DNA of 64,000 nt from Isochrysis galbana (taxonomy: Eukaryota > Haptophyta > Isochrysidales > Isochrysidaceae), in assembly GCA_018136815.1 (NCBI GenBank), contig CM030935.1, forward strand, positions 3,794,299 to 3,858,298, written 5' to 3'. A model generated the notes under the pieces. That model was not told the DNA's origin. It searched no databases and was given only the letters and a program-made list of their open reading frames with translations. Each line of letters begins with the position of its first letter. Position 1 is the first letter of the stretch. Of the stretch, positions 41,501-49,385 are shown piece by piece. A program made the translations under genes and the position numbers.

Positions 41501-44500
41501 TTGGACGGAGCGTGTCGGTGGGCTGTAGCACCGGGGAGGAGAGGCAGCTCGACCTCCATGACGTGCGTGTGCCGAGGGTTCTTCGGGTCGAGGGCGAACG
41601 CGTCGATATGCCGTGCCAGCAGGCAGCGTACGCGCTGCTTCTGGGACGGCGACAATTGCTTGTCGGGGTCAATGGTGATAGCGTCGAGGAGCGCGCGCTG
41701 TGCCTCGGTGAGCGAGGACTCGGGGTCGTCTCCATCACCGGCGGCTGTCGACCGCGCCTCGTGCAACTTGTACTCGATGTGAGCTGACGCCACCGGCGAG
41801 TACGCAGGAAGAGTTACAGGTCGTGGCGCCAAGTTCCAAACGGTGATCAACACCTCTCCCTCCGGAGTTGGAGTTTCGACGCTAGTGGCGACCATTGGAG
41901 GAGAATCGAGGCCATCACGAGGCGGTAGACGGTCGACGAGGATGGCGGAGTCGGGGTAGTTCTCGATGACCTCTAGAGGTAGGCGAACAGAGAACGTACC
42001 CTTCGATCGCGCGGGGATGGTGATGGGCTGCCTGGTGTACAGAGCAAACTCTTTCAACGAGGCAGCCGACGACGGGGATCCCTTTGCGAAAAGCGGCTCG
42101 ACATCGACAGCGGCGAACGAGGGAGAAGGAGACGAAGGAGGACTGCGAGTGAAGTCGAAACGAGGGGGCGGCTCGAGCTCGGGATCGAGGGGCGGCAATG
42201 GAATCGAAGACGGCATCGCCGGCGGCGACTCGCCGTGAGCCTGGCAGGATGAGAGATCGTCCGCGATGGGGACGAGCGGCGAGTCATCCGCCTGAGGCGA
42301 GTCGGCGGAGATCATAGCGACTAGCGGTGCCGAAGAGATACGAGGGCGAGTAGATACGAGGGATGGAACGCGACGATCGTTGACCACAAGGGTCAAGCGG
42401 CCATCACGTTTCGCATCAGGCGACAGTTCGATACAGGCGGCGTATGCTTCCAAGAAATCGTTTCCTAGGAGAAGCATAGGCGCGCCTTCGACGACGAGAA
42501 AGCGGTGCCGGAATTCGACACCGGAGAGGGAGAAGACCAACGTAGCGTAGCCGCGAGTGCGGAGGGGGTTACCGTCCGGTCCGACGACGGCAGGTCGGTC
42601 TGAAGCGTGTTCGATCAAGACGCAAGCGTCGCGGGGCAATGCAGCCAACAACTCGGTGGTCACAACCGAGGGGCCGGCTTCCGTGTCGGCGAGAGTCTTG
42701 TTGACGGCGAGAGCGGAATCGACGATATAACGAGTAGGGCCCGTAGCGGATTGACGGCAAACGATAAGATCGCGAACATATAGGCAGTGACGGGGGTAGA
42801 GGCTCGGCGGCGTGTCGGAGACAAGCCTCGCCGGTACCTCCCTGGTCACAGAAGCGACGACAGCAGGCTGGTTGAGAACAGGCGTGAAACCCGAGGGAAC
42901 GAAGGCGGCGTGCCGCTGCTTATGGTCGGCAATGACCTCAGCAACGGAGCGGCGAGCGGGGCGGTCGAGCGGAGGCAGCGGCGGGTGCAGGTCCGGCAAG
43001 GCACCCAAGCCTAGGCGAGATGGCGGCGTCGGAAGCAGAGCAAGGCGTTCCTGGCCTGACCAGGTTAGACGCAAGGCGGCATGCCAACCCTCTGGAGTAA
43101 GCGTGTCCGGAAAGGAAACGGAGGCACACGTCTCCAAGAGAGGAGGCATCGGCACAAACGGCGACGAGGACGAGGGAGAGGGAGAGGGAGTAAGGATCGG
43201 CAACGGCTCCTCCTCCACCGCGGGCGAATGAAGGCGGACCTCTGCGTCGAGAGCCGACGCTAGCGACGGAGACAACGGCAGCCAGGCATACGAGATCGAG
43301 CCGTGCGCACCGCGCACCGCCGTCCATACACGCCAGCGGTTGCGGACCTTACGAATCATCCGAGCGGGACGAACGGGTAACAACGACGAGCGGGGCGACC
43401 CTAGCCACGGCCGCCACTCCCTATCAATCGCGGCGACACTCGAAACATTCGAAGGCTCAGAATTGGAACCAGCCTGAGCCGCCAACCGGCTTGATTGCAG
43501 GTCACGAGCCTGAGATAGGAGGGAGGCGGCGGACGCGGCCGGACGAGTCGGAGTACGACGGCAGTAGTCGAGGACGACGGGCATCCACTGCATCGCCATC
43601 GCACCGGCGATACCCACGTAAGTGCGGCTGCGCATCGAGCCGCGATGAGGGGACATGGGGAGGTTTGCCATTGCGTGCTGGCGACCAAGAACAATGCACG
43701 TCGGCACGAGCGGAGGAAGGCTGGGCGAAAGGTAGAGCCCCGTAGCCTTAGTATGTCCCGTTCCATGTTGCCATGGATGGACGTATTGCGTGGCTTCGAG
43801 ACCCCCGAGTAGCGACTTGGCATAGTGGTGCATCTTCGGGTTCTCCACCGCCAGAAACGGAGCCCTGGCGTTCAAGCGACGGCGAAATTGCGCGACGGCC
43901 GAAATCGTATCAGACATACGCTGCGGGTTGGAATGGATCCACCTCAAGCCAGCGTTCGAGAGATAAGTGCACGGCGGGTTCGCGATAATCAAGTCCCATC
44001 CGAGGTCTTGGACGAGATCCGCGTCCCCGTCGAAGTGCGGAACGTAATCGACTTCGGACGGGAACAGATCGCACGTCGCTACATCAGCGCCAGCAAGCAA
44101 AAACATGGACGAGACTACTCCACTCGTCTCGCCGATAATCAAGACGCGAGGAGGCGAGATGCCGTCGGTCTGCACGGCCTCGACGTCACGCCTTACGTCT
44201 CTGAGTGTGACACAAATTTCGTCGAAGTGGATAGGTAGCACCTGAGCTGGAGACTCAGGCGATCGGCTAGGGCGCAGAACAAGCTGCGCCGCCTCGGCAA
44301 TATCTTTCGGCATTACGTGCGCGGCACCGTGAGCGGCGGCGCGTTGGAAAGCGAGATCGATAACGTACGAGAGGGTCTCGCCCTCCTTCAAGGAAGGGCG
44401 AGTGCGCGCGAGATGTATGAGCAAATCTTCAGCGGCCGGAACCAAAGTCAGGCACACTGAAAACTGGCAAAGCGGAACGACAGCGGAAACGTATACGGGA

Positions 44501-45330
44501 TTGCGAGTGACCGGGATCGACGGAGACGCGGCGGCCAATGTGCGAGCCGTCTGAGCCGGAAGAGATTCGGACGAGAATAGAGCAGGCTGAGAACGGAACA
44601 ATCGACGGAATGCGCGTTGTACAACGGAGGGCATATTGGCGAATACCCCTCCGTCAACGAACGATTCCTCAAACGAGCTAGTCGGTATCGGTTGCCAACC
44701 CAATCGGGTTGGCGCAACCATCGTAGGCGGAGCGAGCCAACGGCGAGCAGCGAGCGTGTAGGCCACCGTCCATCCGGAGGGGCTAACCTCGCTGGCACGG
44801 CCAAGGCAGCTTAACGGCGAGTTTCGAGGGAACAAATCGGCCAGTCCATCCAGGATTTGACTGGCGACAGCAGACGGGTCGGCAGCGACGCGGCTCAAGG
44901 CAAGAGTTAGCGTTGAGCGCTCGTAATCGAGAGCATTGAACGAATGATTCGAAGACGACGAGAGCGACGAAGGAGGTAGCGAACGAACGGCGAGAGAGAA
45001 CGGGACTCCCGGAGTCGAATCGTCCCCACCACATATGAGCAGATGAGGGTGACTCCGGATAGATTGAACGACTGAAACGAAAACGCGAACTTCGGGAACG
45101 ACGGCATCGCAACCTAGGGTAGCATCCCCAGGTTGGAACGACAACAAGAAGGCTTTGCTCAGCCGCCCGAGGGACGGCGAGCTCGTAGATCGGAGAGGCG
45201 AAACATTAGAGGTACGAAATGAAACGCGAACGGGAGTGACAGAAGTATCGAGAAGCGAAAGGGGTGGCGGTCCAGGCCGCCGAGGAATCGAGAAGTCAAC
45301 AAAGCATATGGCGGCGGCCTCGCCTATTCC
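38521..45330 (-). CDS. Pol polyprotein: methyltransferase, protease, RT, RNase H, integrase, chromodomain start
   Basis: One open frame of about 2,270 codons, in the same frame as Gag and starting right after its UAG; no ATG lies near its beginning, so it is presumably made as Gag-Pol. Domains by position: phage-like DNA methyltransferase 44160-43560; retropepsin-like region 42770-42440 with DTEAGPS instead of DTGA and LLGNDFLEAY; RT about 41600-40960 with YLDD at 41049-41038; RNase H 40590-40300 (KTDAASTLG, TTEVELLAAL); integrase zinc part 39705-39580 (HLCHLGDNRM ... CHEC), catalytic part 39530-39060 (D-D-E with VFVDSLTRW, SDSGSN, VGLVERAQQ); and chromodomain start EYLVDSLLDRKVEAIQG at 38635-38580. 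A frameshift then leads to an early stop at 38521. Confidence 0.93.
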   Translation of the reverse strand, partial: GIGEAAAICFVDFSIPRRPGPPPLSLLDTSVTPVRVSFRTSNVSPLRSTSSPSLGRLSKAFLLSFQPGDATLGCDAVVPEVRVFVSVVQSIRSHPHLLICGGDDSTPGVPFSLAVRSLPPSSLSSSSNHSFNALDYERSTLTLALSRVAADPSAVASQILDGLADLFPRNSPLSCLGRASEVSPSGWTVAYTLAARRWLAPPTMVAPTRLGWQPIPTSSFEESFVDGGVFANMPSVVQRAFRRLFRSQPALFSSESLPAQTARTLAAASPSIPVTRNPVYVSAVVPLCQFSVCLTLVPAAEDLLIHLARTRPSLKEGETLSYVIDLAFQRAAAHGAAHVMPKDIAEAAQLVLRPSRSPESPAQVLPIHFDEICVTLRDVRRDVEAVQTDGISPPRVLIIGETSGVVSSMFLLAGADVATCDLFPSEVDYVPHFDGDADLVQDLGWDLIIANPPCTYLSNAGLRWIHSNPQRMSDTISAVAQFRRRLNARAPFLAVENPKMHHYAKSLLGGLEATQYVHPWQHGTGHTKATGLYLSPSLPPLVPTCIVLGRQHAMANLPMSPHRGSMRSRTYVGIAGAMAMQWMPVVLDYCRRTPTRPAASAASLLSQARDLQSSRLAAQAGSNSEPSNVSSVAAIDREWRPWLGSPRSSLLPVRPARMIRKVRNRWRVWTAVRGAHGSISYAWLPLSPSLASALDAEVRLHSPAVEEEPLPILTPSPSPSSSSPFVPMPPLLETCASVSFPDTLTPEGWHAALRLTWSGQERLALLPTPPSRLGLGALPDLHPPLPPLDRPARRSVAEVIADHKQRHAAFVPSGFTPVLNQPAVVASVTREVPARLVSDTPPSLYPRHCLYVRDLIVCRQSATGPTRYIVDSALAVNKTLADTEAGPSVVTTELLAALPRDACVLIEHASDRPAVVGPDGNPLRTRGYATLVFSLSGVEFRHRFLVVEGAPMLLLGNDFLEAYAACIELSPDAKRDGRLTLVVNDRRVPSLVSTRPRISSAPLVAMISADSPQADDSPLVPIADDLSSCQAHGESPPAMPSSIPLPPLDPELEPPPRFDFTRSPPSSPSPSFAAVDVEPLFAKGSPSSAASLKEFALYTRQPITIPARSKGTFSVRLPLEVIENYPDSAILVDRLPPRDGLDSPPMVATSVETPTPEGEVLITVWNLAPRPVTLPAYSPVASAHIEYKLHEARSTAAGDGDDPESSLTEAQRALLDAITIDPDKQLSPSQKQRVRCLLARHIDAFALDPKNPRHTHVMEVELPLLPGATAHRHAPSKMGDEGRAIVDKHVAEMEAAGIIRKSNSPWASRVVLVGKKDGSVRFCVDYRDTNSKLRISDSPLPLTVEAIDRLSRGQGSRDSLFLCLLDLASGFWCLPIKEEDKPITAFCTHRQKYEFNYLPFGVQSGPSYMCRLMDAVLQGLAWEICMPYLDDIGIWSTGTGSTLEERIDASFEQMLHRLDLVLERLRWAGLSCKASKCILFAIKGEYLGHVVSRRGLEMDPKKVEAVRSIDPRHINSLEKVRSFLGLCSYYRRFIKGFAHVAAPLTDLTRTGVYVATVSQSPECQTAIRRLIELITSAPVLAAPRHDKEFIVKTDAASTLGIGGILSQVDDHGHEHVVAYYGRRLTAAERHWTTTEVELLAALESIRTWRPYLWGRHFRLVIDHQALRWLHTMKDTVQGGPASRLMRWALKLSEYRFTVEHKPGANHKDADGVSRLVAADDETSETSAPKQGGGQLLAAVVPNSRSTTASDGQPPAVAASRSRTTTASSLQADERSSRLSSTTRDSINISYLDVGTPNAEALKEAQAEDPDCHDLIRFLSSSPHNPDLDHRRLRWLSRESSRCLLRSGLLYRRVPTRDGEKLCLYVPKTMRRAYLEAFHDHLCHLGDNRMARLLRDRYFWPGMNADVCEHVRQCHECTLAKPPFRHLADPKGPQVGAYPFDIVFCDVVSMAPTHDFIKGSRGFDKLLVFVDSLTRWIEAAPHNGDPSSADALHAFMSYVVSRHGVPRQLRSDSGSNLASQLTSIILERTGTDLRPSTPHHHESVGLVERAQQTLINMARATDEGGGHWVDHLPFFLMSMRASANRITRMSPAALLYGRELRLPAQLSDPPDTGPPPELPQEIRSYAWKVHCRLKAAWAAAYDATLESQADALADTLRTHSPPIQFAPGDRVVRKIPGHRNKLLYHYSGPYRIAEALGAGRYRLRDQENRLLSGEVHVTNLRPYYTLTDEDPVQRDEYLVDSLLDRKVEAIQGSISSNGVATRKLRPHGSR
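43560..44160 (-). CDS. Bacteriophage-type DNA methyltransferase domain inside Pol
   Basis: Part of the Pol frame, listed separately because it is foreign to gypsy elements. In order: RVLIIGETSGVV (SAM-binding start, family pattern E-x-SG-V), ADVATCDLFPSEVDY, WDLIIANPPCTYLSNAG (NPPC at 43980-43969), FLAVENPKMHHYAKSL, YVHPWQHGTGHTKATGLYL and LPPLVPT. Motif order and wording match small phage and prophage proteins annotated as DNA (cytosine) methyltransferases. NPPC and ENP would serve as catalytic and substrate-side motifs. All recognisable motifs are present, so activity is plausible. It sits N-terminal to the protease. Target base and specificity cannot be read from sequence. Confidence 0.85.
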
Positions 45331-45333
45331 CTA
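45331..45333 (-). other. UAG codon separating Gag and Pol in one frame
   Basis: Gag ends CGC CGT TAG, followed by GGA ATA GGC GAG. The same frame is open from 45330 to 38521 with no other stop. A single amber codon between Gag and Pol is the gammaretrovirus-type expression layout. Confidence 0.9.
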
Positions 45334-47832
45334 ACGGCGGTTGCGGCCGAGGACGACGAGACGACGAAGGTAGGCGCGGTGGGCGTCGGGAATCTCCGGC
45401 TCGCCCTCGCAAAGGAAGCGGATGAACGGTTGACAATAGTACGGCGAATGGGCGCCATCGCCTGTCCCATATCGCCAATTGTCGGGGTGGTCGGGGCGAG
45501 CCGTATCGTGATCGGGAGGAGCGGGGCGGAAGGCACAATACGCACAGCCGGTGGCTGTGGTCCATACGCCGCCCTCAGACGTGGGGCGCTGCGTGCGAGG
45601 CACCTTCATGGACGCGTCGGTCGGACGGGCCCTAGCGAATGAAGTAGCCAAATCAGCGTGTCCACAATAGCGTGACATCGGGTCGAAGTCAACCTTGGCG
45701 TTACGCCAAGATTCCAAATCCCATTTGGCGCCCTCGGGATGGCCGAGGTTGTCCGATGGCGGCGCGCAGCGGCGGCTCTTTTGCGATGGCGGTGCGTCGA
45801 GAGGTGGGAGTCCACCCTCCAACTTGGGAGGCGGCTCCCGGGTGTGGTCGGTGCGTCCCTGGTGGGACCGATCTCCATTGCGATGATTTCGAGCTTCGGA
45901 GCCGCGGCCGCTTCCGGAGTTAGCGGCCGAAGGTTTGTCGCTCTTGTCCGGAGCCGGCTTCGAGGATCCCAGGCGGTCCTTAACCATCCGAACGACATCG
46001 TCGATGTGGGCGATCGTGAGCGGACCATCCACCTGCTTGCTGCTCCGCGAAGCCTCAGCACGTGCCTGCTCCGCTGGAGCCAGCACCATGCGCGCGATCG
46101 AGATGCAAGAGAGCGAGTGATGCGGCGCGTCTCCTGCGGCGACCGCCTCAATACCACGCTTCCACGCCTTGAGGAACTCGAACGAGTTCTCCGCTCCCCG
46201 TGCACGGTCGCTTTCGTCGGCCTTGACGCAGGCGTCGAATCTCTCGTTGATTTCGTGCGTGAAGGCAGGGAACTTGAAGACGTTAGCGGCTGTCACCGTC
46301 GGATCGTTCATCTTGCGAACAAAGGCGTCGGTCACACGAGTGGCAAGAGTCACCAAGTCCTCGCCTTCCGAGCGCGTGGTGCACCGGTCCCATTCCGCGG
46401 ACGCAGTCTCTTTGGCGAAACCTTTTGCCCCAGCAGCGAATGACTGGTCGCACTTAGCGATCAGTACGTCAGCATGCAGGCAAGGGTTAGCGCAAAGGAC
46501 CGAGTCCCTCACCGCATCGAGGACATAGGCCATGATGCGAGGGTGGCCTTTCTTTGGATCGCGAGCGGCAAGGAGGAGGCCATTGAGAGCGTCCTGCCAG
46601 TCCACGCCCGAGGTGAGCGAGCCCTCGAGTGCGCGGATCAGTTGCATGCGGAATCCATCCCAGGAAGCAGCCGCCTTGTTCGGGTCGGTAGAGCGAAGGT
46701 CGGCGGGGAAGCGCAGCGACTGGAGGCTCTCAAGACTAGACTTAGCATCGCGAGTGCCGCCCTTAGTGCGGACGAACGTACGAGCGCGTACCCATTTCGT
46801 AAGGGTGCGAGTTGTGTAAATGATGCGAGCGTGCCAGGACTCACCCGAGGGGACCTCCCGAGCCGCCATCACCTGGTATTCGAGTGGGGCATTAGCGGAT
46901 TCGGAGTAGGCTTTGCCGTGGCGCCCATAGTGACGTAGCCATTGTTCAAGAATGTCCGGCTCATCAGACAGGGCTGGGTCCGCGGGAGGAGCGGCGTGGC
47001 GCTTAGCGTGACGGCGACTCTCCCGGTTACTGTGCTGGCCTGACTTGGACTTAGAAGCGTGGGGGCGGAGAGATCGGCGAGGATTAGAATGCAAACCTTC
47101 GGGGGCCATCATAGACGGCCGTCCCTCCTTAGTATGATAACCTTTGCCTGAGGTAGCATAGTGGCTACCCTTGGCGCGGCGAGGCTTGCGGCGCGAGTCC
47201 GTAGATTCGGATGATCCGTCGGAATCCGAATCGCTGGTCGACGAGTAGTTGGACGAACGCGGGCTGGAGACCGGAGATGAGGACTGGGAGGACGATGAAG
47301 ATGGGGAGCTATAGCGGCGGCGGCGGCGGGTCTTCTTCTTGTCCTTATGAGGCTTTTTAGATTTCGATGAGGAACGAGGGAGCGGCGGTGGCGGAGGCAA
47401 AACAACTTCGCCGCCATCATTGGATGGAGGTGGAGGCGGGCTGGCTTCCTGGACTGGAGCAGGAGGGAGTCGGCCCCGTTCGATCGCGCTGGTGACCGCG
47501 GCGAGCTGCTGTGAGAATTGTGCGGCCATAGCCTGCATGAGCTCGATGTAGCGCAGCTCGACGGGGTTGAGCCCCGGTGAAGCCGAAGAAGTTGGCGGCG
47601 GGACCGTAGCAGACGGTGGAGAAGGAGAGAGATGAAGAAGGGAGTCGGGCAGCAGGCCCGGGGCCTCTCCACAACGAGACGGCTGGCTTGGCGCGACCGA
47701 GGCGACCGAGAGGCGTTCGAGCGAGGGATGGTAGGGCTCATAGGCGGCCTCCGAGTCCGATGGCAGGGGTGGCGGTGCCTCGAGGCATGCGCGGGACGAG
47801 TGGAGGGACCCCCCCCAGAGGATTATCCTCAT
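45331..47832 (-). CDS. Gag polyprotein, main part
   Basis: 833 residues from an ATG at 47832, although the true N-terminus probably lies in the LTR-encoded leader. It has a Pro/Ser-rich start, a predicted helical segment with ELRYIELMQAMAAQFSQQLA, a Lys/Arg/Ser-rich stretch (KKPHKDKKKTRRRRRYSS), then a capsid-like helical region (about 46900-46000: LEQWLRHYGRHGKAYS, FRMQLIRALEGSLTSG, FKFPAFTHEINERFDACV). Near the end is a Cys/His cluster, CAYC ... YGTGDGAHSPYYC (about 45550-45430), that could act as a zinc knuckle substitute; no classical CCHC knuckle is visible. Gag of Ty3 elements is usually much shorter. Confidence 0.88.
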   Translation of the reverse strand: MRIILWGGSLHSSRACLEAPPPLPSDSEAAYEPYHPSLERLSVASVAPSQPSRCGEAPGLLPDSLLHLSPSPPSATVPPPTSSASPGLNPVELRYIELMQAMAAQFSQQLAAVTSAIERGRLPPAPVQEASPPPPPSNDGGEVVLPPPPPLPRSSSKSKKPHKDKKKTRRRRRYSSPSSSSSQSSSPVSSPRSSNYSSTSDSDSDGSSESTDSRRKPRRAKGSHYATSGKGYHTKEGRPSMMAPEGLHSNPRRSLRPHASKSKSGQHSNRESRRHAKRHAAPPADPALSDEPDILEQWLRHYGRHGKAYSESANAPLEYQVMAAREVPSGESWHARIIYTTRTLTKWVRARTFVRTKGGTRDAKSSLESLQSLRFPADLRSTDPNKAAASWDGFRMQLIRALEGSLTSGVDWQDALNGLLLAARDPKKGHPRIMAYVLDAVRDSVLCANPCLHADVLIAKCDQSFAAGAKGFAKETASAEWDRCTTRSEGEDLVTLATRVTDAFVRKMNDPTVTAANVFKFPAFTHEINERFDACVKADESDRARGAENSFEFLKAWKRGIEAVAAGDAPHHSLSCISIARMVLAPAEQARAEASRSSKQVDGPLTIAHIDDVVRMVKDRLGSSKPAPDKSDKPSAANSGSGRGSEARNHRNGDRSHQGRTDHTREPPPKLEGGLPPLDAPPSQKSRRCAPPSDNLGHPEGAKWDLESWRNAKVDFDPMSRYCGHADLATSFARARPTDASMKVPRTQRPTSEGGVWTTATGCAYCAFRPAPPDHDTARPDHPDNWRYGTGDGAHSPYYCQPFIRFLCEGEPEIPDAHRAYLRRLVVLGRNRR

Positions 47833-48256
47833 CCTGGAAAGACTCGGGCTTGGACCCGTCTCCGACGGACTCCGGCGGTGAAGGCGGAGATGATGGCGGA
47901 GGCACCGCAGAGAGATCAGGAGGAGAGGCGAGGGAGGGCATCACCTCCCCCTGTGAAGGTGGTGGTGGATGACCGTCCGGAGAGGAGAAAGGGGGCAGGG
48001 CAGGCATGATGCCCGACTCTGCAGAGGTGGGGGTAACCCCCATTGAGACGTCCAGCGCGGGACGCACCGGATAGGATTCTACACCTGACGAATTGGGCTG
48101 GCCCATAGGGCCTGAGGGCAATGAGGAAGGATGCATGCCGGCGGCAGGCGCGGCGGAGGAGACGACTTCAGAGGTGCTGACGGGCTGAAGCCCGTCAGCA
48201 GAGGAAGGCGGGCAGGCGGGCTTGAGCGAGGGCGAGGACGGCGGCGAAAGCGACAT
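47738..48256 (-). CDS. Gag leader starting inside the 5' LTR
   Basis: The ATG at 48256 opens MSLSPPSSPSLKPACPPSSA within the 5' LTR. The frame leaves the LTR at 48086 after 57 residues and continues through GVESYPVRPALDVSMGV to the G8 run at 47816-47809, where the coding signal passes to the main Gag frame. Unshifted it stops at 47738. The leader frame is also intact in the LTR remnants at 25790-26143 and 54395-54731, which supports coding. Confidence 0.7.
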   Translation of the reverse strand: MSLSPPSSPSLKPACPPSSADGLQPVSTSEVVSSAAPAAGMHPSSLPSGPMGQPNSSGVESYPVRPALDVSMGVTPTSAESGIMPALPPFSSPDGHPPPPSQGEVMPSLASPPDLSAVPPPSSPPSPPESVGDGSKPESFQDEDNPLGGVPPLVPRMPRGTATPAIGLGGRL

Positions 48257-48933
48257 GGAACGAGCGGCGAAAGGCGAGGGTGAGTGTGAGGAGGGCTGTG
48301 GTGGCAGGGGCTGGCGAGGTGAGGAGGGATTGTAAGGTCTGAGTGTTACGAGAGCGAGAGCGACGAGAGCGAGAGCGACGACGGATGACGACTGACGACA
48401 GGACGACGGACAACGACACCCAGGAAAACACCCCGACTCTCGCCCCACGACTTTCTCACATAACTCGACTGAAATCAAACCCAAACACTCCGATCAGACA
48501 ACAACGGACGACGATCAAAGGGCGATCTGTCGGCGATCTTGTCTGGAACGGGAATCGCACCATAACGGAATCGAGGGGCAATCTTGCTACGCAGGATTCC
48601 AAGAGACCTACCAAATAAGACGAAAGGAGTGCGATGTGCCTAAGGGGGAGATGCGAAGAGGTCGCAAATTAAACCTGATTGCCCCCAGAAGCAGATAAAG
48701 AACCGCAGGGGAGATAGCAAATTAAACCTATCTGCGAGGCGCCTGGGAGGAAGAAAGGTAGGGAAACTTCCCTTCTCTTTCGAGAGAAAGAGAGAGGGCG
48801 CTCCACAACCCACGATCCCATGCATCCAAGCGAAGCTTTTGACCGAGAACGAGAACGAGAGAATTATAACGATAAATACCGAACGACGAAGAGAAGAGCG
48901 AAGCCTAACGAGTGTCGATTCGCGAATGCGACA
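48086..48933 (-). repeat. 5' LTR of the chromovirus
   Basis: 848 bp, starting TGTCGCATTCGCGAATCG on the minus strand, where ATTCGCGAAT forms a short palindrome. It ends CCCAATTCGTCA. It holds the promoter and, unusually, the Gag start codon. CTGTA follows at 48934-48938. Confidence 0.95.
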
Positions 48934-48943
48934 CTGTAGACTG

Positions 48944-49125
48944 TAGGGCGGTCAAACAGTGTTATTTTATTAGGGGTAAAAAATGACCATCTCAGAATTG
49001 AGGAAATTTGAGGATTATTTTCGGTAGAAAGTTCCCAATACACCCAACTAGCACATATCCGGGGCCCATTAGGACCCGGACCCCCCCCCTTGGGCCCCCA
49101 CAACAAAACGTAATCGTAATCAAAC
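48944..49125 (+). mobile_element. Terminal fragment of the TAGGGCGGTCAAACA family
   Basis: Begins TAGGGCGGTCAAACA (48944-48958) and matches the inverted end 9035-9214: TATTAGGGGTAAAAAATG, AGTTCCCAATACACCCAAC and TTGGGCCCCCACAACAAA. The opposite end was not found nearby. The chromovirus inserted only a few bases away. Confidence 0.8.
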
Positions 49126-49263
49126 CTCCCCCCGGCGCCCCTCCCCCTCCTCCCGGTGCTCCTCATCCCCATCCTCCCCCCGCACCCGCCATCCCGCGCC
49201 CCCCCACCCATCCGCCTCCTTCCCCCCTCTCAACCCGCTCACGACCCCCTTCTTCCCCCGGGC

Positions 49264-49385
49264 CACCTCGAGTTTGCGCGGGGGGAAACTCGAGTCTCGA
49301 GACTCGAGTTCTCACCGCGAGTTCGCGCGGGGGGAAACTCGAGTTCCACCTCGAGTCTCGAGACTCGAGTCTCAAGACTCGAGGC
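49264..49385. repeat. CTCGAG palindrome cluster
   Basis: Contains a perfect 24-bp palindrome (49287-49310) built from GACTCGAG/CTCGAGTC units and a second array at about 49350-49385, separated by the repeated phrase GCGCGGGGGGAAACTCGAG. Strong cruciform potential. Confidence 0.88.

Larger units (their letters stand above)
36203..48933 (-). mobile_element. Full-length Ty3/gypsy chromovirus carrying a DNA methyltransferase
   Basis: A complete LTR retrotransposon, 12,731 bp, on the minus strand. Evidence: LTRs 36203-37029 and 48086-48933 with TG...CA ends; a 5-bp target duplication CTGTA at 36198-36202 and 48934-48938; a polypurine tract (37030-37040) touching the 3' LTR; Gag and Pol in the order methyltransferase, protease, RT, RNase H, integrase, chromodomain. 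That order after the protease, with a C-terminal chromodomain, is the chromovirus layout. Length is above the usual 5-7 kb because of the extra domain, a long Gag and a 1-kb 3' region with a minisatellite. No convincing tRNA primer site follows the 5' LTR. Confidence 0.95.

Noticed and set aside
38128..47300. Plus-strand ORFs across the retroelement
   Set aside because: They are antisense shadows of Gag and Pol; none has a recognisable domain.
48060..48085. tRNA primer-binding site after the 5' LTR
   Set aside because: The sequence GGTGTAGAATCCTATCC starts close to a TGG pattern but does not fit the 3' end of a tRNA that I can identify.
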